Origin: Pyropia haitanensis
Lineage: Eukaryota; Rhodophyta; Bangiophyceae; Bangiales; Bangiaceae
NCBI GenBank assembly: GCA_008729055.1
Contig: SDUX01000008.1
Coordinates: 620,001 to 684,000, forward strand
Direction of reading: 5' to 3'
DNA: 64,000 nt
The notes beneath the pieces were generated by a model, which saw nothing but the letters and a program-made list of their open reading frames with translations, had not been told where the DNA came from and searched no databases. Positions within the stretch are counted from its first letter, which is position 1, and each line of letters starts with the position of its first letter. Positions 9,422 through 20,915 of the stretch are shown here, piece by piece. Both the position numbers and the translations under genes were made by a program.

Positions 9422-10487
9422 TCACAACGACACGGTCATCCTGGCAGTAATATCTACAAGGTCAAGTGCCTGTGCGAGCGGAAACAAAAAAGAACAGCGC
9501 TTCTCACCTGAACCAAGTGAGGTCAGGACCATACCAAGAGCGGCGCGCAACACCAGGACGCAAGAACGCAACAAGATACGGCCTCACCCCACGACGTGTG
9601 GCCCAGTCAACCGCCAAGCCGGCAACGAACGAGGCCGGAGCGTTTCTCCAGGAGGAGCACAATCCCACCCACCCCCCCAAGGCCCGGGGGCAGACGTACC
9701 AAGGTAAATTCTTCTCGGCTGATCCGCTGGTCCCCATCAGTGTCCGCGTCGTCAATGACCTTCTGGACAATCCGGGTGGTCGTCGCCTCGTCCAGATTGT
9801 CCGCGCCCACCATCATCTGTAGTACCCCCCGCAGGTCATCCGAAGAGATGTACCCGTCACCGTCGACGTCGTACACCCGAAAGGCAAAGTCCGTCTTGGC
9901 CTCCTTGGTCCCGTTGCGCCCAAAGACGGCCATCGTGCGGACAAACTGGGCAAAGTTGGCATTGTCAAAGAGGGCCACGATGCGCGGCATGAGCGGGTTC
10001 ATGGCCAGCTCGGGTATCATGCGCAGCTCATCTGCATCCAGATTGCCCGACCGGTTGCGGTCCAGCTGCTGGAAGCGCTTGTACAGGCGCCGGACCTCAG
10101 ACGGGGTCAGCTTGGAGTCCCTGGATATGTCATCGATCTCATCCGATAGGAGCGCGGATGTATTGGCGCCCTGCACGGCGGGGAAGAATGGACAAGGCGC
10201 GGCGGGCAGGGACCAGCGGAAGGGCAACACACGCCGAACAGAAAAAAGGTCACAGGTAGCATCGACAATAATGCGAAGGGTATAGGGACAGCCACTCAGC
10301 TGACAGCGGGGACGTGTTAGGACGGCAGAGACACCAACAAAACAGGAAAAACAAGCCATACCCCAGAGACGACTGCAAGAGACAGAGAGCACAGCATCAT
10401 TGACTGGCTAGAGCAGGCACTCCTCCCGCGAACGTTGCTGGCCACTCTTGCCGGTCCAACAGAGCGGGGCAGAGGCGTACTCACCAT
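9422..10487 (-). CDS. CHP1/calcineurin-B-like EF-hand protein, start codon on its own exon
   Basis: Three exons give 173 residues. Exon 1 contributes only ATG (10485-10487), directly followed by the donor GTGAGT. Exon 2 is 9700-10170 after ...CGCCGTGCAG and ends at donor GTACGT. Exon 3 is 9422-9469 after ...CGCTCGCACAG. Splicing creates an MGANTSALL N-terminus, an N-myristoylation context. EF loops at 38-49, 102-113 and 144-155 are intact, whereas EF2 is only FDNANFAQF, a loop shortened by about five residues. IPELAMNPL and NFAQFVRTMAVF resemble CHP1 more than calcineurin B, and CHP1 also has a degenerate EF2. The ending (FTLALDLVDITARMTVSL) aligns with the usual family C-terminus. Likely roles are Ca2+-dependent regulation of an Na+/H+ exchanger (CHP) or of the phosphatase calcineurin A (CnB). 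Family membership is firm; the choice between the two is not. Confidence 0.85.
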
Positions 10488-12489
10488 CAGGACGCCGGGT
10501 GGCGCGAGCCAGCTTGACGCGCAACAACGATGCTGCAAAAAGGATGCGGGTAAGCGGCGCAGCGACAAGGATGGCGGCGCCTGTAGGCATGCCCGACCAC
10601 GCGCAGGTGAGCTACCGGCAGCAGCTCTGACGACAGTCAGGCGCGGCTGCGACAGGCTCTGCGACAAAGGTGGCCACCACACGGATGAATGCGAACATTT
10701 CCAGCAGGCAAATGTGACTGCAATGTCACAGGGCAACACTTGGTCACAATCTTCGGTCTATTTGAGATGACACGTGTATGGACCCGTACGTGAGCTATAA
10801 TCTGGTAGGCTGTTTTCCTTTTCATTTTTTGACGCACCGGTGAGCATTTCGTACCCGACCTACGTCCGACCTTGTCCTCTGGTCCCATGCAACCATTTCC
10901 TCCGACAAAAATACGGCGTGGGAAGCCTGCTGCTGACGATCGTGCTCAGCTTTACCCCCGCCCGTGCCGGACCGCGCTGCCACCAGGGCTGCCGTCGCCC
11001 CCGCGGCCGTCAGTCACCGAGTCCAGGATAGCTCGCTGTGGGGGTACCACCGGCACGCTGGCCGCTGCGGAGGCGTCTGCCGCCAGGCCATGGCCGCGGC
11101 CTTCGCCTCCCATGATGCCGGTGACGTCCCGCCGAGAACGGATGGGCGGGGGAGGCGGGGACGAGTAGGCGACGGCGCCGCGGTGGTGGCGCCCATCTAG
11201 TTGGACGTGCCGCCGCTGTCGTCGCCGGCGCCACCACCACCGCTGCTGCCGCCAGCGCCACCACCGCCGCCGCCGCGCCGCTAGTAGGGATGGGTGTCAC
11301 CCCACAGGGCATCGACGAGCGGCAAACAGCACTGCCGGTGACCCGCGGCGGCGGACGTCGGAGAGCTGTGGTCCGATCCCGGTAGCGCGCACTGTACGAC
11401 TCGTGTGGTTGGCCACACGTCCGCGTGTGGCGCGCCCGCACCTTTCCCCGGGGTGCCGCACGTGAAGCCGTTGGCCAACACGGAGGAACGCGGCAACGGC
11501 GCCGCGGCCGGCAGACAGCCAAAACTCTCAGACATGAGGACGTGCCGTCGAGCGGGCCCTTTTGCCGAAGGGAACGTGCCGGGAAACGGGGATTGTGGCC
11601 GCCGGGCCGCCGGCAGGCGCGGGTGTCTTGGCAGGCGGGAGTTTGGATTGAGGGCGGCGGCGACGGTGGTTGCCGCCCAGGGCTGGGGGCGAAGAGGGGA
11701 GGCACAGGGGGGAGTGCAGCGGGGCGGCGCGAGTGGCGCCTCACCTGCGGACGTCTGTCAATATAGGGCTGACCGCGTCCGCAACGGCCGCCGCCCCACC
11801 ACCGGGTCTCATCGCCGCCGTCGCTGCCGCCGCCGCCGCTGCCGCCACCGCCGCCGTCGCCGCCGCCGCTTCCGCCGCCGCCGGCGATGCGTGCGACGCC
11901 GAGGCGGCGGCAGCCGCGGCGGCAGCTGTGGCCTCTGGTGGCAGTGACAACAGCCGACAGCCGGTGCGGGTGCGTTGGCAACCGCGCCGTCACCGTCGGG
12001 GGCGTCGTAACGACGCGATGGGGGGGGGGTGTGGGGCGACCGCGCCGCGACCTGCGTGTGCACCCCATTTGCTCCCCCCTCCTGCCGTGTGCCTGCCGCC
12101 ACCAGCTGGGCCAGCCCACTGGCCGGCCGCAGCGGGGAGGTCACGCGCTGACGGGAGTACAGGGCAGTGGCGCGCGCCGCGGCGCGCCTGGCGGCGGCGC
12201 TCGCCCCCGGGCGCCGGGCCCGCACCACCGCGCCCGTGGTGGCTACCACGCCGCACTGCCACCCACCGGCGGTGGGCAGCGTGCCGACGCCGCGACAAGG
12301 GAGGGAGGGGGTGGAGGGCGCCACAAGGCAAGCGCCACCGCAGCCTGCGAGTCGTGTGCCCCCTTTCTCGCCGACTAGCCTGTCCCTCCGCCGCCACCAC
12401 CGCCACCGCCACCACCACCCCCCCTCTCCAGCTCGCTCTCTCAGGCGCGTCTCTCTGTTCCCTCCCCCCCCCCCCTCTCCCCCCCCCGC
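10488..12489. other. Gene-poor GC-rich region with GCC repeats
   Basis: These 2.0 kb precede the convergent end of urate oxidase and hold the EF-hand promoter on the left. Triplet-type (GCC/CCG) runs occur at about 11215-11285 and 11795-11885, and C homopolymers at 12416-12487. Many open frames exist on both strands because stop codons are rare in such DNA, but all read as Arg/Pro/Gly/Ala-rich low complexity. I cannot support a gene here. Confidence 0.4.
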
Positions 12490-13538
12490 TCAGGTACGCC
12501 TGACGACTGCGGAAATGATCCCGTGCGGCTCGTCCGTCGGCACGTATACCCGCGCGGCGGCTGGGTCACCACGCAAGAGCGGCAGCACCCCCCCCCCCGC
12601 CGGGAGGAAGTGCAGGTTTGGCAAGCTCAGCCGCACCCGCCCGACGCCCGCGCACGCCGGCTCGGCGAGCAGCGCGGCGCCCATCGCGACGAGCGTCCGC
12701 TGCACGCCGGGGCTGTACACGCCCCCGTCGGTGGCGTCGCCGAAAAAGGCGGCGAGCAGCGCCGCCGTTGCCGACGACGCGGCGTCGGCGTAGCCGTCGC
12801 CAATGGACGTTGCCGCCGCCGTCGCGGCGGGCGCCGCTTCCGCCGCCGCCACGGCCGCCGCCGCGGCGTCGTCGCCAGCCGGGACGGCCGCCAGCGGGTC
12901 GCCCGAGTCGGCCCAGCCCGGCGTGAAGGTCCACTCGGCGTCCACCTCGGTGGCGAGCACCCGATCGTCGGTGGCGGGGAGCGTCGAGTAGCGGCCGGCG
13001 TGGAAGCCCGCCCAGCCGCTGGCGGTCGTCTTGAGCACCCGCAGCCCCGACACCCCCCCCGACACGACCGGCGGCTCGCCGCGCGTCACCGCCACCGCCG
13101 CCGTCCGCGTCGCGGCGCCGCCGACAAAGCCGTGCGGGTGGCCACCGCCGTCGGCGGCGACGCGGCTCCACGTCGGCGACGCCAGCCGGACGGTCACCCC
13201 CCCCACGTGCGGGTACTCGGCCAGGTAGGTGGCGGCGAGGGCGAGGCCAAACGACTCGGGTGGGGTGGTCGGGTGCCGCGACGCGACAACGTACACCACG
13301 TTCTTGACCGTGTCGGTGGACACGACGCCCCGGTTGTCGCCGTCGGTAAACGCCGCGGCGGTGCCGCCGCGGAGGGTAACCGACACGGTCGTCTCTGTCC
13401 ACGTGGTGCCGCCGCCGGCCGCGGCGGGGCGGGCGCCCGCCACCGCCACCCGCACGCGCGCCTTGCCGTGGACAGCGTCCTCGACGGCCACGCCCGCGGG
13501 GGTGGGCGGGTGGGGGGGGGGGCGCCGTCGGGCGGCAT
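12490..13538 (-). CDS. Urate oxidase (uricase), apparent frame break near the start
   Basis: The enzyme oxidises urate to 5-hydroxyisourate, the first step of purine ureide breakdown, normally in peroxisomes. From about 13491 the frame reads HGKARVRVAVAG (Lys of the catalytic triad), then VVSTDTVKNVVYVVASRHP (triad Thr in TDTVKN) and AEYPHVGGVTVRL. Further on are VLKTTASGWAGFHAGRYSTL (urate-binding Phe and Arg region), SPGVQRTLVAMG (binding Gln), SLPNLHFLPA (Asn and His of the active site) and VPTDEPHGIISAVVRRT, all in family order. A well-placed start, CCGCCACCATGCCGCCCGAC at 13538, lies 47 bases upstream. It is out of frame by one base, with a G11 run (13512-13522, plus strand) between. The C-terminus ends in VRRT without the SKL-type peroxisomal signal usual for uricase. 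A further exon is possible, since GTACCT follows near the stop. Confidence 0.85.
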
Positions 13539-13892
13539 GGTGGCGGGCAACAAAAAAAAACAGGGGAGGGGGGGGGAGAAGGGGTGGATGTCCAGAGCAG
13601 GAGGCACAGCAGGTGCAGGGTGGGGTAGGTGGAACCAGCGGCTGGCGGAAGGGGATGCTTGTGCGGCATGTGGTGGAGTGGCGCTTGCGCGACAGGGGGT
13701 GGAGTAGTGCTTGGCGACAGACGCTTTGGAGCAGCGCTGACCGGTTGCTGGTGACAGGATCCGGTCCTCGGTACGCAACTCACACGTGGCCTGATCTCTA
13801 TGCCTGTACCGGTACATGGCCTTTACCGGCCTGGTCACTTGCGCGTGGCCACTTGCGCGTGGCCACCGCCACGTCCCCAGCGCGTGGTGGTG

Positions 13893-14086
13893 GCGGTGGC
13901 GGCGGCGCTCGCGGTGGTGGTGGCGGCGGCGTTTGCGGTGGCGGTGGCGGCGGCGCTCGCGGTGGTGGTGGCGGCGGCGTTTGCGGTGGCGGTGGCGGCG
14001 GCGTTTGCGGTGGCGGTGGCGGCGGCGTTCGCGGTGGCGGTGGCGGCGGCGTTCGCGGTGGCGGCGGCGGTCGTGGCGGCGGCGGT
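13893..14086. repeat. 24-bp minisatellite
   Basis: About eight imperfect tandem copies of a 24-base unit, of the form GGCGTTTGCGGTGGCGGTGG plus GGCG, alternate TTT/CTC/TTC and GGTGGT/GGTGGC variants. The unit length is a multiple of three, so open frames run through it as an eight-residue Ala/Val repeat. I read it as a repeat, not a gene. The rest of 13539-14745 has no recognisable gene. Confidence 0.75.
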
Positions 14087-14745
14087 GTCCAGCGGGCCGC
14101 GCTCTCATGGGCCCGCCCATGATGGGCGGCTGTTTCGCAGCGGCGGCAAGACACTTGGCCTGCTCACGTTGACCAAGAACCACGCTGGACTCTTACCACG
14201 CGCACAGCGGGACGGCGGAGGCCACAAGAACAATACCGTACACGCTATCTTTGGAAACGCCCCGTCCTCCTCGGCAGCCAGCCTCATCGAGGCTGCCACA
14301 CAGGGCGGCCACTCGCAGCACAGCCCACCGCGTCTCCTGCTCCCCTCTCCCCGCCCACAAGGGAGGCGGAGGGGTGGGTCCGGTACGCATGGGCAGCGGA
14401 CAGGAGCCTGACGCGTCGACCCAGGTACGCCGGCGACGGCGGGGGGGGGTTGTGCGGGCGGGAAACCCGCAAGGCCCGCCGGTCCCGCCGTCACTGGTGC
14501 CATCAGCAAGACGGCACGGGGAACAGCGCCAAGGCGCCGCGGCGAGCGGGCGAGAACGGAGTTGGATGGACACTGGCACCCGCATGGCGTTGGATGAGGG
14601 GACGGGGGGGACGCAGCCGCCAGTGCCCGCTGTACAGAGTCCCACCCCAACCCCCCCCGACCCACTTCCCACCTCGCCCACCTACCACAACCCCCCCGCT
14701 TCTGATCATCGCGGAGAGCTCAGCCGGCCCTTCGAAACACGCCAC

Positions 14746-16518
14746 TCAGGCTACGGGCGCGCGACAAGAGCCCTCCCCCCCCCTCATCCGTCCCCCCCGA
14801 CGGACGGGCCGAGCCCTTGCCCCCCCCCCACCCCCCGACGGCGCGCGGCCGCGCAGCCGCGGCCGCCGGCCGTCATCCCCCCGGCCGCCGCCGCCGCCGC
14901 CGCCGCCACCGCCCCCCCCTCCGCCCGGTCGGCGGGAGCGCAGGCCGTCGGAGCGGGCGGTGCGACCAGAAGGGAGTCCGCCCCCCGCGCCGGTGCTGGC
15001 ACCGGCACCGGCGCCGCCTGCCGGCATGCCCGCCGAGGACGGGAGTGAGTCCGACGCCCGCGGCGGGAAGAGGTCCCGCTTGAGCACATCCGCCACCACC
15101 GAGGGGAAGGGGACGGCCGCGTCAACGGGGGGGAGGACCCCAGGGGGCGGCACCGCGTACCGGTCAGCGTTGAAGGGCGGCGCCGCCGGCGGGGACGGCG
15201 CGCCGCCGCCGCCGCCTCCGCCACCGCCGTCGGACCGGCCGCTGCCGTCGGTACCGCTGCCGCCGCGGCCAGCGCCGGGCGTGCGGTGGCGGCGGCGGTC
15301 GCCGGCCGGGGGCGCGCCAAAGCCGCCCGGAAACGCCACCACGGGCGCCAGGACCGGCGGCGACGGCGGCGGCGGTGGCGACACGGGCGCGCCCGTCGGC
15401 CGCAGCGCCGTCAAAGAGGGCGGGTCCGAATCCGCCCGCCGCAGCCGCGTCGACGCGGCCGCCGCCTCGGCCGTGTCGGTGGCCGCCGCGGCGTGGGCGC
15501 CGCCGCCGCCCGGCCGCCGCGAGCCGTGGCCCGACCCCGCCCGCCGCAGCAGGCCGTGCACGCCACGGCGGACGCCGAGGGCACTCAGCTGTCGGCCGCT
15601 GCCGGCGGCACCCCCGCCACGGCCGCGCCCGTCCGCACCATCCTCGTCGTCGTCAGACGAGGCAACCGACGCGCCAATGGTGCTCGGCTGGCGGTCCATG
15701 CCAAACGGGGGTATCACCCCCGCAACCGCGGCCGTCCCTGACGCGGCGCCCGGGAGCCCACGGTCGGGGCGGCCGCCGCCGCCAGTGGTGGCGGCGGCGG
15801 TGGTGGCGGCAGACTGGGTGGCCGCGGCAGCGGCGGGGGACGGCACGCCCGCCCCTCCCGCCGACGCGGCGGCGTCCCCCCGCCGGGCGAGCGCCTGCTT
15901 GGCGTCGGCGAGCTGGATGGCGAGGTCGTCCACCCGCGCCCGCAGCGCCGCCGCGTACGCCGCGGCCGACACGGACGCGCGGCCACGCGACGGCGACGGC
16001 GCCCAGACGGCGGTGCCGCCCGACACGACCGGCGGGCGGGCGGTCCACAGGTCGGGGGGGAGCGACTCGCCGCGGCGCGTGTGCCGCGTCGCCGCGGGCT
16101 TGACCGTCGACGGCAGGGGGGGGGGGACGGGGATCCAGCCCGCGGGCCGAGCCGCGGCGGCGGCGGCCGCCGCGTCGGTCGGCGTCGCCGACGGCGGCTC
16201 TTTGGTCGCCGCCGCCGCCGCCGCCGCCTTTTCTCGCTCCGCTGCGAGCATCCGGCTGAGCGTGCGGGTCGTCGACACGGGGGGAGTGGAGGTGGATGAC
16301 GAGCGGCGGGCGGCGGCGCCAACACCGCCGCTGACGGCGGCGCGGTCGCCGCGCTCCGCGGCATCCGTGGCGGCACCAGCATCCACAACGGCGGCCGCCC
16401 GGCCGCCGCCCGTCGTGGCCAGCGTCGAGTGGGACGAAAAGGGAAACGCCGGCGGCGGCGGGAGCGCCACGTCTGCCGCCGCCGCCGCCGCCGCGGGCGC
16501 GTCGGGCGCTGCCGCCGC

Positions 16519-16559
<41 letters not shown>

Positions 16560-17388
16560 GCGCGCCCGCCAGCGTCGGGGACGGCCGCAGCGGCGGCGCG
16601 GGGAAGCTCTTCCCCGCCCCCCCACCCCATCCGCGAGCCACCACGACGACCCGTCGGTCGTGGCGTCCCCCCCCAACGACGACGGCGACAGGGGCGACAG
16701 GGGCGACACGGGCGCGCGGCCGGTGGCAACGGCGGCGGCGGCCACGACGGCGGGGTCGGGGTGGCGGCGCCCGCCTCCCCCCCGGGCGCCCCCCCCCCGG
16801 CGGCGGGGCGGCCGCCCTTTTTCTTCTTGGCCGTCGGCGGCGGCACGACCAGCGCGCCCGGCGGTAGCACGTCCACGGGCGGGCCCGCCGGCTCGCCCGT
16901 CCCGCCCAGCGGCACGTACGCGGTGCGGACGGCAGAGGAGAGGACCTCCCCGGTGGCGCGGCGCACCACCCGCCGCCGGCGGACCGACTTGTACCACCCG
17001 CCGGGGGGGGGGGTTCGTGGTAGGACCGCAGCGGGGAGTCCCCGGGGGGGGCCGCCGCCGGCAGAGGCGCCGCCGGCGGCGGCGGCGGCGGCAGCGGCCG
17101 CCGCGGTGGCGGTGGCACCACGCCAGCCGACGGTGCGCCGTCGAGGCGCTCGCCGCCGCGGGCGGCGGCGGCGGCGCCCAAGGTGGCCGCCGACGGCCGG
17201 CGGGACCCGTCAACGTCGTAGCCGTCGCCCTCCCCGGCGCGGGCACCACCGTCAAGAGCACCTCCGTCGCCGCCGGCCAAGGCGGCGGGGTACCCCCCGC
17301 CGCCGGCCGCCCACGCGTGGCCGCCACCGCCGCCACCACCGGGCATGCCCGCGGGCGGGGCCATCGTCACTGGCGGGGGCGACGCCAT
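14746..17388 (-). CDS. Long disordered protein with a short coiled coil, frame uncertain
   Basis: An ATG at 17388 (MASPPPVTMAPPAGMPGG) opens a frame of 880 residues. Composition is Pro/Gly/Ala/Ser-rich with several basophilic-kinase-like sites (SRRPS, RRGES, RQPS, RRADS). A probable short coiled coil reads AALRARVDDLAIQLADAKQA, and there is an acidic patch SSDDDEDGAD. The part VVADVLKRDLFPPRASDSL near the C-terminus is the most protein-like. At a G11 run near 17001-17011 (plus strand) the evident protein SYHEPPPP continues better as GGWYKSVRRRRVVRRATG in another frame, and it must later return, so the G-rich middle part is unreliable. No family is recognised. A scaffold or regulatory protein is possible, but no function can be assigned. 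Confidence 0.45.
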
Positions 17389-19583
17389 GGGGGGGTATCA
17401 CCCCCACCCCCGTAAAAAGGACCCGCCGACGCCAACGCACACTGGAGTGTGGGGTGGTGGGGGGGAGGAGGGGGGGGGGGGGGGCAGATGGACGGGGGGG
17501 GAAGGAGGGAGAGCGAGCGAGCGGGGGGGTGGGGGGGGGGGGGGGTCCGCGACGGCCGCCGCCGCGCGCGGCACAACGCGGCGCGGGGATGGAGGTACGC
17601 CGGGTGGAAGGGTGCGCGGGAGGGGGGGGACGGGTCGGCCTGCACGGCCCGCCTGCCCACCCACCCACCCGCCCGCCCGCCCACCCGCCCACCCGCCCGC
17701 CCACCCGCCCACCCGCCCACCCGCCCACCCACCCGCCCGCCCGAGTAAAAAAAAAACCGGGCGCCGACGCCGCGCCCCCCCCAGCCGGCCGCCGCAACCA
17801 CCACCCCGCCGCGGCGCGCCAGCCGCGCCCCCCCCCCCCCCCCCCCCGCCAACGGTGCAGGCCTGCCGCCCGCGTGGCGGCGTGCCCGCGGCATGGCGTC
17901 CGCGCGGCTCACCCCCCCCTCCCCCCCCCCCAACCTCCCCTCCCCCCCACTCCCTACGCCGCGGCGAGCACCGCCGCCCCCCCCCCCCCCCCCGGCCAAT
18001 GGCGACAGCGCGCGGCGGCGGTGCCCAGCCGCCGCGGTAAGGGTGGGGACAGGCGCGCGACAGGGGCGACGACCGGTAGGTAGAGAGGAGGGGGGGGGGG
18101 GGGGGGGGGGGAACCCCCAGCGGCGAGCCGCGGCCGGCCAACGCCGGCGGGCGGGGGTGCCGCCGCGACGCGGCGGGGGCGTGGGTGCCCACCGGCGGCG
18201 GCGGGTCGACGCGCACGGCGGCACGGGCGGGGGGGTGGGCGGGCGGCGGCGGCGGGGAGGCGTGGAGAGGGGTGGCGTGCGCAGCGAGGGGGGGGGGGGG
18301 GGGGGGGGGGGGGGAGCCGCCCATCCAAGAGGCCGCGATGCACCGCGGCGGGCGGCGGCCGCGGCGGCGGCGCGCGCGGCGGCCGCGGCGCGGCGGCCGC
18401 GGCGGCGGCCGCCGGTCACGGACGCGCCGCGGCACGGACGGGGGGGGTGGGGTAGGTAGGGGGGGGGAGCGCCGCCCGCCGCGGCCGGTTCCGTCCGTCG
18501 CCGCGGCGGGCGGCGGCTCTCCCCCCCCCCCGCTCCCCCAGTGTCGGCGGCGCGCGGCGGTCAGGACGCCACCCCCCGTGGGCCACCCCCCCCCCCCCGC
18601 CGCCCTCCTTCCCCCTCGCCCGCGCGCCGGCGGGCGGGCGGCGAGTCGTCCGCGGCGGATCCCGCCGGCCGGCCGGCCGCGCGCACCGACGCCGCCGGCC
18701 GCCCCATACGCCAAGAACAGAGGAGGGCGGGACGCGCGGCGCATGGTGGACGCCAGGCTGGCGTACCACCGCGGTCCGCCCACGTGGGCGGGGTGGGGAG
18801 GAGGGCGGAGGAGGGGGGGGGGGGGGGGGGTGCCGCACCCACAGCGCCGCCGCGCCACCACCCCCCCCCCCCCCGCCGCCGCCGCCACCCCCCCCCCCCG
18901 CCTCCCCCCCCCGCCCTCCCCTCTCGCACGCCACCAGGAGTCCCCGACCCACGCGGGCGCGGCCGGCACGGCCGACGCACGGCGGACGCACCCCCACCGC
19001 CACACCGGTCGGGTGCCGGGGTCGGCACCGCCGACACCAGCCGGATGGAGGAGGAAGAGGGGAGCAGGGAGGGGGGGGGGGAAGCGGCGCGGCCGTCCAA
19101 AAAAAAAAAAAAAAAAAAAAAAACGGGCAAGGACAGGGCAAAAGAGGTATGGAGGAGGAGAGGAGGGGGGAAGGGGGGGGGGGGGGGGGGGCGGCACCGC
19201 CGGCGGGCGGGTGCGCCGCCCGCGGCCGGGGCGGGTTAGTCAATGGCGGCGCCCTGCGGGCGGCCGCGTGGCACGGCGCCGCATCGGCCGGGGCGGCGTC
19301 GTTGACGGTCGCGACACGGACGGGGGGGAAGACGGGCGCGGCAGCACGAGGGGGACACGCCCCGAAAAGAGCAGACGCGGGGGAGGAGGACGGCGGTCGT
19401 GACCGCCGGCAGCGCGGGGGGGGGGGAGGGGGGGGGGGACGCCCGCCGACACGGGCAGCCGCCGAAGAGCCGGGCGGTGGCGCGCACGGGCGGGACGGAC
19501 CATGGGGTGCCCGACCGACCGGGGTGCGCCGCGTCCTCTCGGAACGTTGGCAGAGGGTGGCCGGCGCTGTCCGAGCACACGGG
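17389..19583. repeat. Block of G/C homopolymers and simple repeats
   Basis: These 2.2 kb contain some of the longest single-base runs in the window: G22 at 18090-18111, G27 at 18288-18314, many C10-C14 runs, and A25 at 19099-19123. A (CCCR)n tetranucleotide tract occupies 17655-17743. Open frames on both strands are by-products of this composition; no motif supports a gene. The left edge should hold the promoter of the disordered-protein gene. Confidence 0.7.
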
Positions 19584-20622
19584 CGACGCGGGCGGTCAAT
19601 GGAGACCGTGTACCGCCGCCTGTTCGGGCACAAACCCTGTCAATTGGCGAGGTACTCGGGAGGTGCCGCCGCCGCTGTGGTCAAGGCGTTTCCGGCGAGG
19701 CCGACGCCTGCCAACCTTGATGACCACCCGTTGCCCGCGGCAGTGCCCACACGGGCGTTGGCAGCGACGACTGTAGAGTTGTCCTCCTTTCTGGGGAAAG
19801 ATTGCGATGAAGGGGATTTACGGGAAGGTCAGTCAGGCCATTCACTGTCAGATGGGCGGCGGCGCCAGCAGCGGCGCCTGCGGCTCTCAAGGCAGACGGC
19901 TGGCAAATGCCGCGCAGGAGAAGCGTCCTTACACACCAGGAGACTTGCAATCGGAGGGAGATACGAGCTCCGCTTCATGTATCTGCCAATAGGAGGGCGT
20001 GGGCGGTGCCACGTGGTGGGTCTCGCGATGGAAATGAAAGGAAAGATCTCTTTCAAGAAAACGGCCTTGACGGCCTCTGTGCGCGCAAGAAAGAAATTTC
20101 CTGCATTTTTCCATACGTGGCGGTAAACTCGACAGCACTAGACGACTGTAGGGGGGTGGGAGAGGTGGGCGTTGGCGGGGTGGACGTCCCCGCTCACGAC
20201 GCGGGCGGCGGCGTGGAGGTAGGCCCACAGCGGCGCGCCGTGGCGCCTTGCGGCGGCGGGGGGGGGGGGGGGCAGGGGGATCCCCCTGGGTGGGGTGGGG
20301 GGGGTGGGCGCCGGGATTTGGGCCATTGTCAACGCACGCTGCGCGGGGGCGACCAGCGGGCGACCACAGGGGAGAGCGCAGACGCCACCGCGCGGCTTCG
20401 TACCGCTGGTGGCGACCGCCACCAGCGCAGCCGGTGATGGAGACGAGCGCGCCTCACTCCCAGCGCCCGGTCACGGTGCGGCGGCGCCACTCTGCTCGCG
20501 CCCACGCCAGCGTGCATGGCCTTATTGGCCAGCACCCAGCGGATCGCCCGTCGGAGCCGCGGCGGCAGCAGCCGGCTGGCCCCCGACGGCAGCGCGTCCG
20601 CCGCGGCCGCCGCGTCCGCCTG
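19584..20622 (-). pseudogene. Truncated duplicate of the 25-kb gene, interrupted by a transposon
   Basis: Sequence from CGACGCGGG at 19584 to CGCGTCCGCCTG at 20622 repeats 24123-24798 almost base for base, once the 375-base insertion at 19774-20148 is removed. The copy carries only the last 57 or so codons of the minus-strand gene at 24634-25218 plus about 510 bases of its 3' flank. Relative to that gene it has a 4-base insertion near 20511-20515 (CCAGCGTGCATGG against CCAGCATGG), which shifts the frame after LRRAIRWVLANKAM. Its 5' part is absent, so it is a non-functional fragment. Confidence 0.8.
19774..20140. mobile_element. hAT-like non-autonomous DNA transposon (MITE)
   Basis: The 367-base insert begins TAGAGTTGTC and ends GACAGCACTA, whose complement is TAGTGCTGTC: imperfect inverted ends matching at 8 of 10 positions. 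Both ends fit the YARNG start of hAT termini. It is flanked by identical 8-base direct repeats, GACGACTG at 19766-19773 and 20141-20148, the target-site duplication length of the hAT superfamily. The duplicated segment at 24 kb has one copy (GAGGACTG) and no insert, so it shows the empty site. The element has no transposase and is AT-richer than its surroundings. Confidence 0.8.
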
Positions 20623-20915
20623 GGGGACGTCCTGGAGTAGAGGGAGGTGGGCGTCGCCGCGGGGACCTGGGCGGGGGTGTGTGGCCAGGCCGGGCGAGGA
20701 AGGAATAGGGTGTTGCTACCCTGCGCCGGGTACGTGGGGTGTGGGGTGTCACGCCCTGGATTGAGGAGGCGGACACCCAGTGTACTGTGCCCTACAACTT
20801 GCGTGCGGCTCTCTCTCTTTGATTGCATGCTCACGCTCATCGTTTCTTTTGCTCCACTCCGCATCAGCGCACGGTGTCGCGCCATGCAGTCCCCCCACCC
20901 TTTCGCTCTTGCCCA

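Noticed and set aside
14886..17100. Plus-strand frame of 805 codons opposite the disordered protein
   Set aside because: The minus strand shows protein-like features (coiled coil, varied residues, start context). The plus frame is its complement with Arg/Pro/Ala-rich sequence.
17655..17743. CRISPR-like or regular repeat array
   Set aside because: The spacing is that of a degenerate CCCR tetranucleotide microsatellite, with no repeat-spacer structure.
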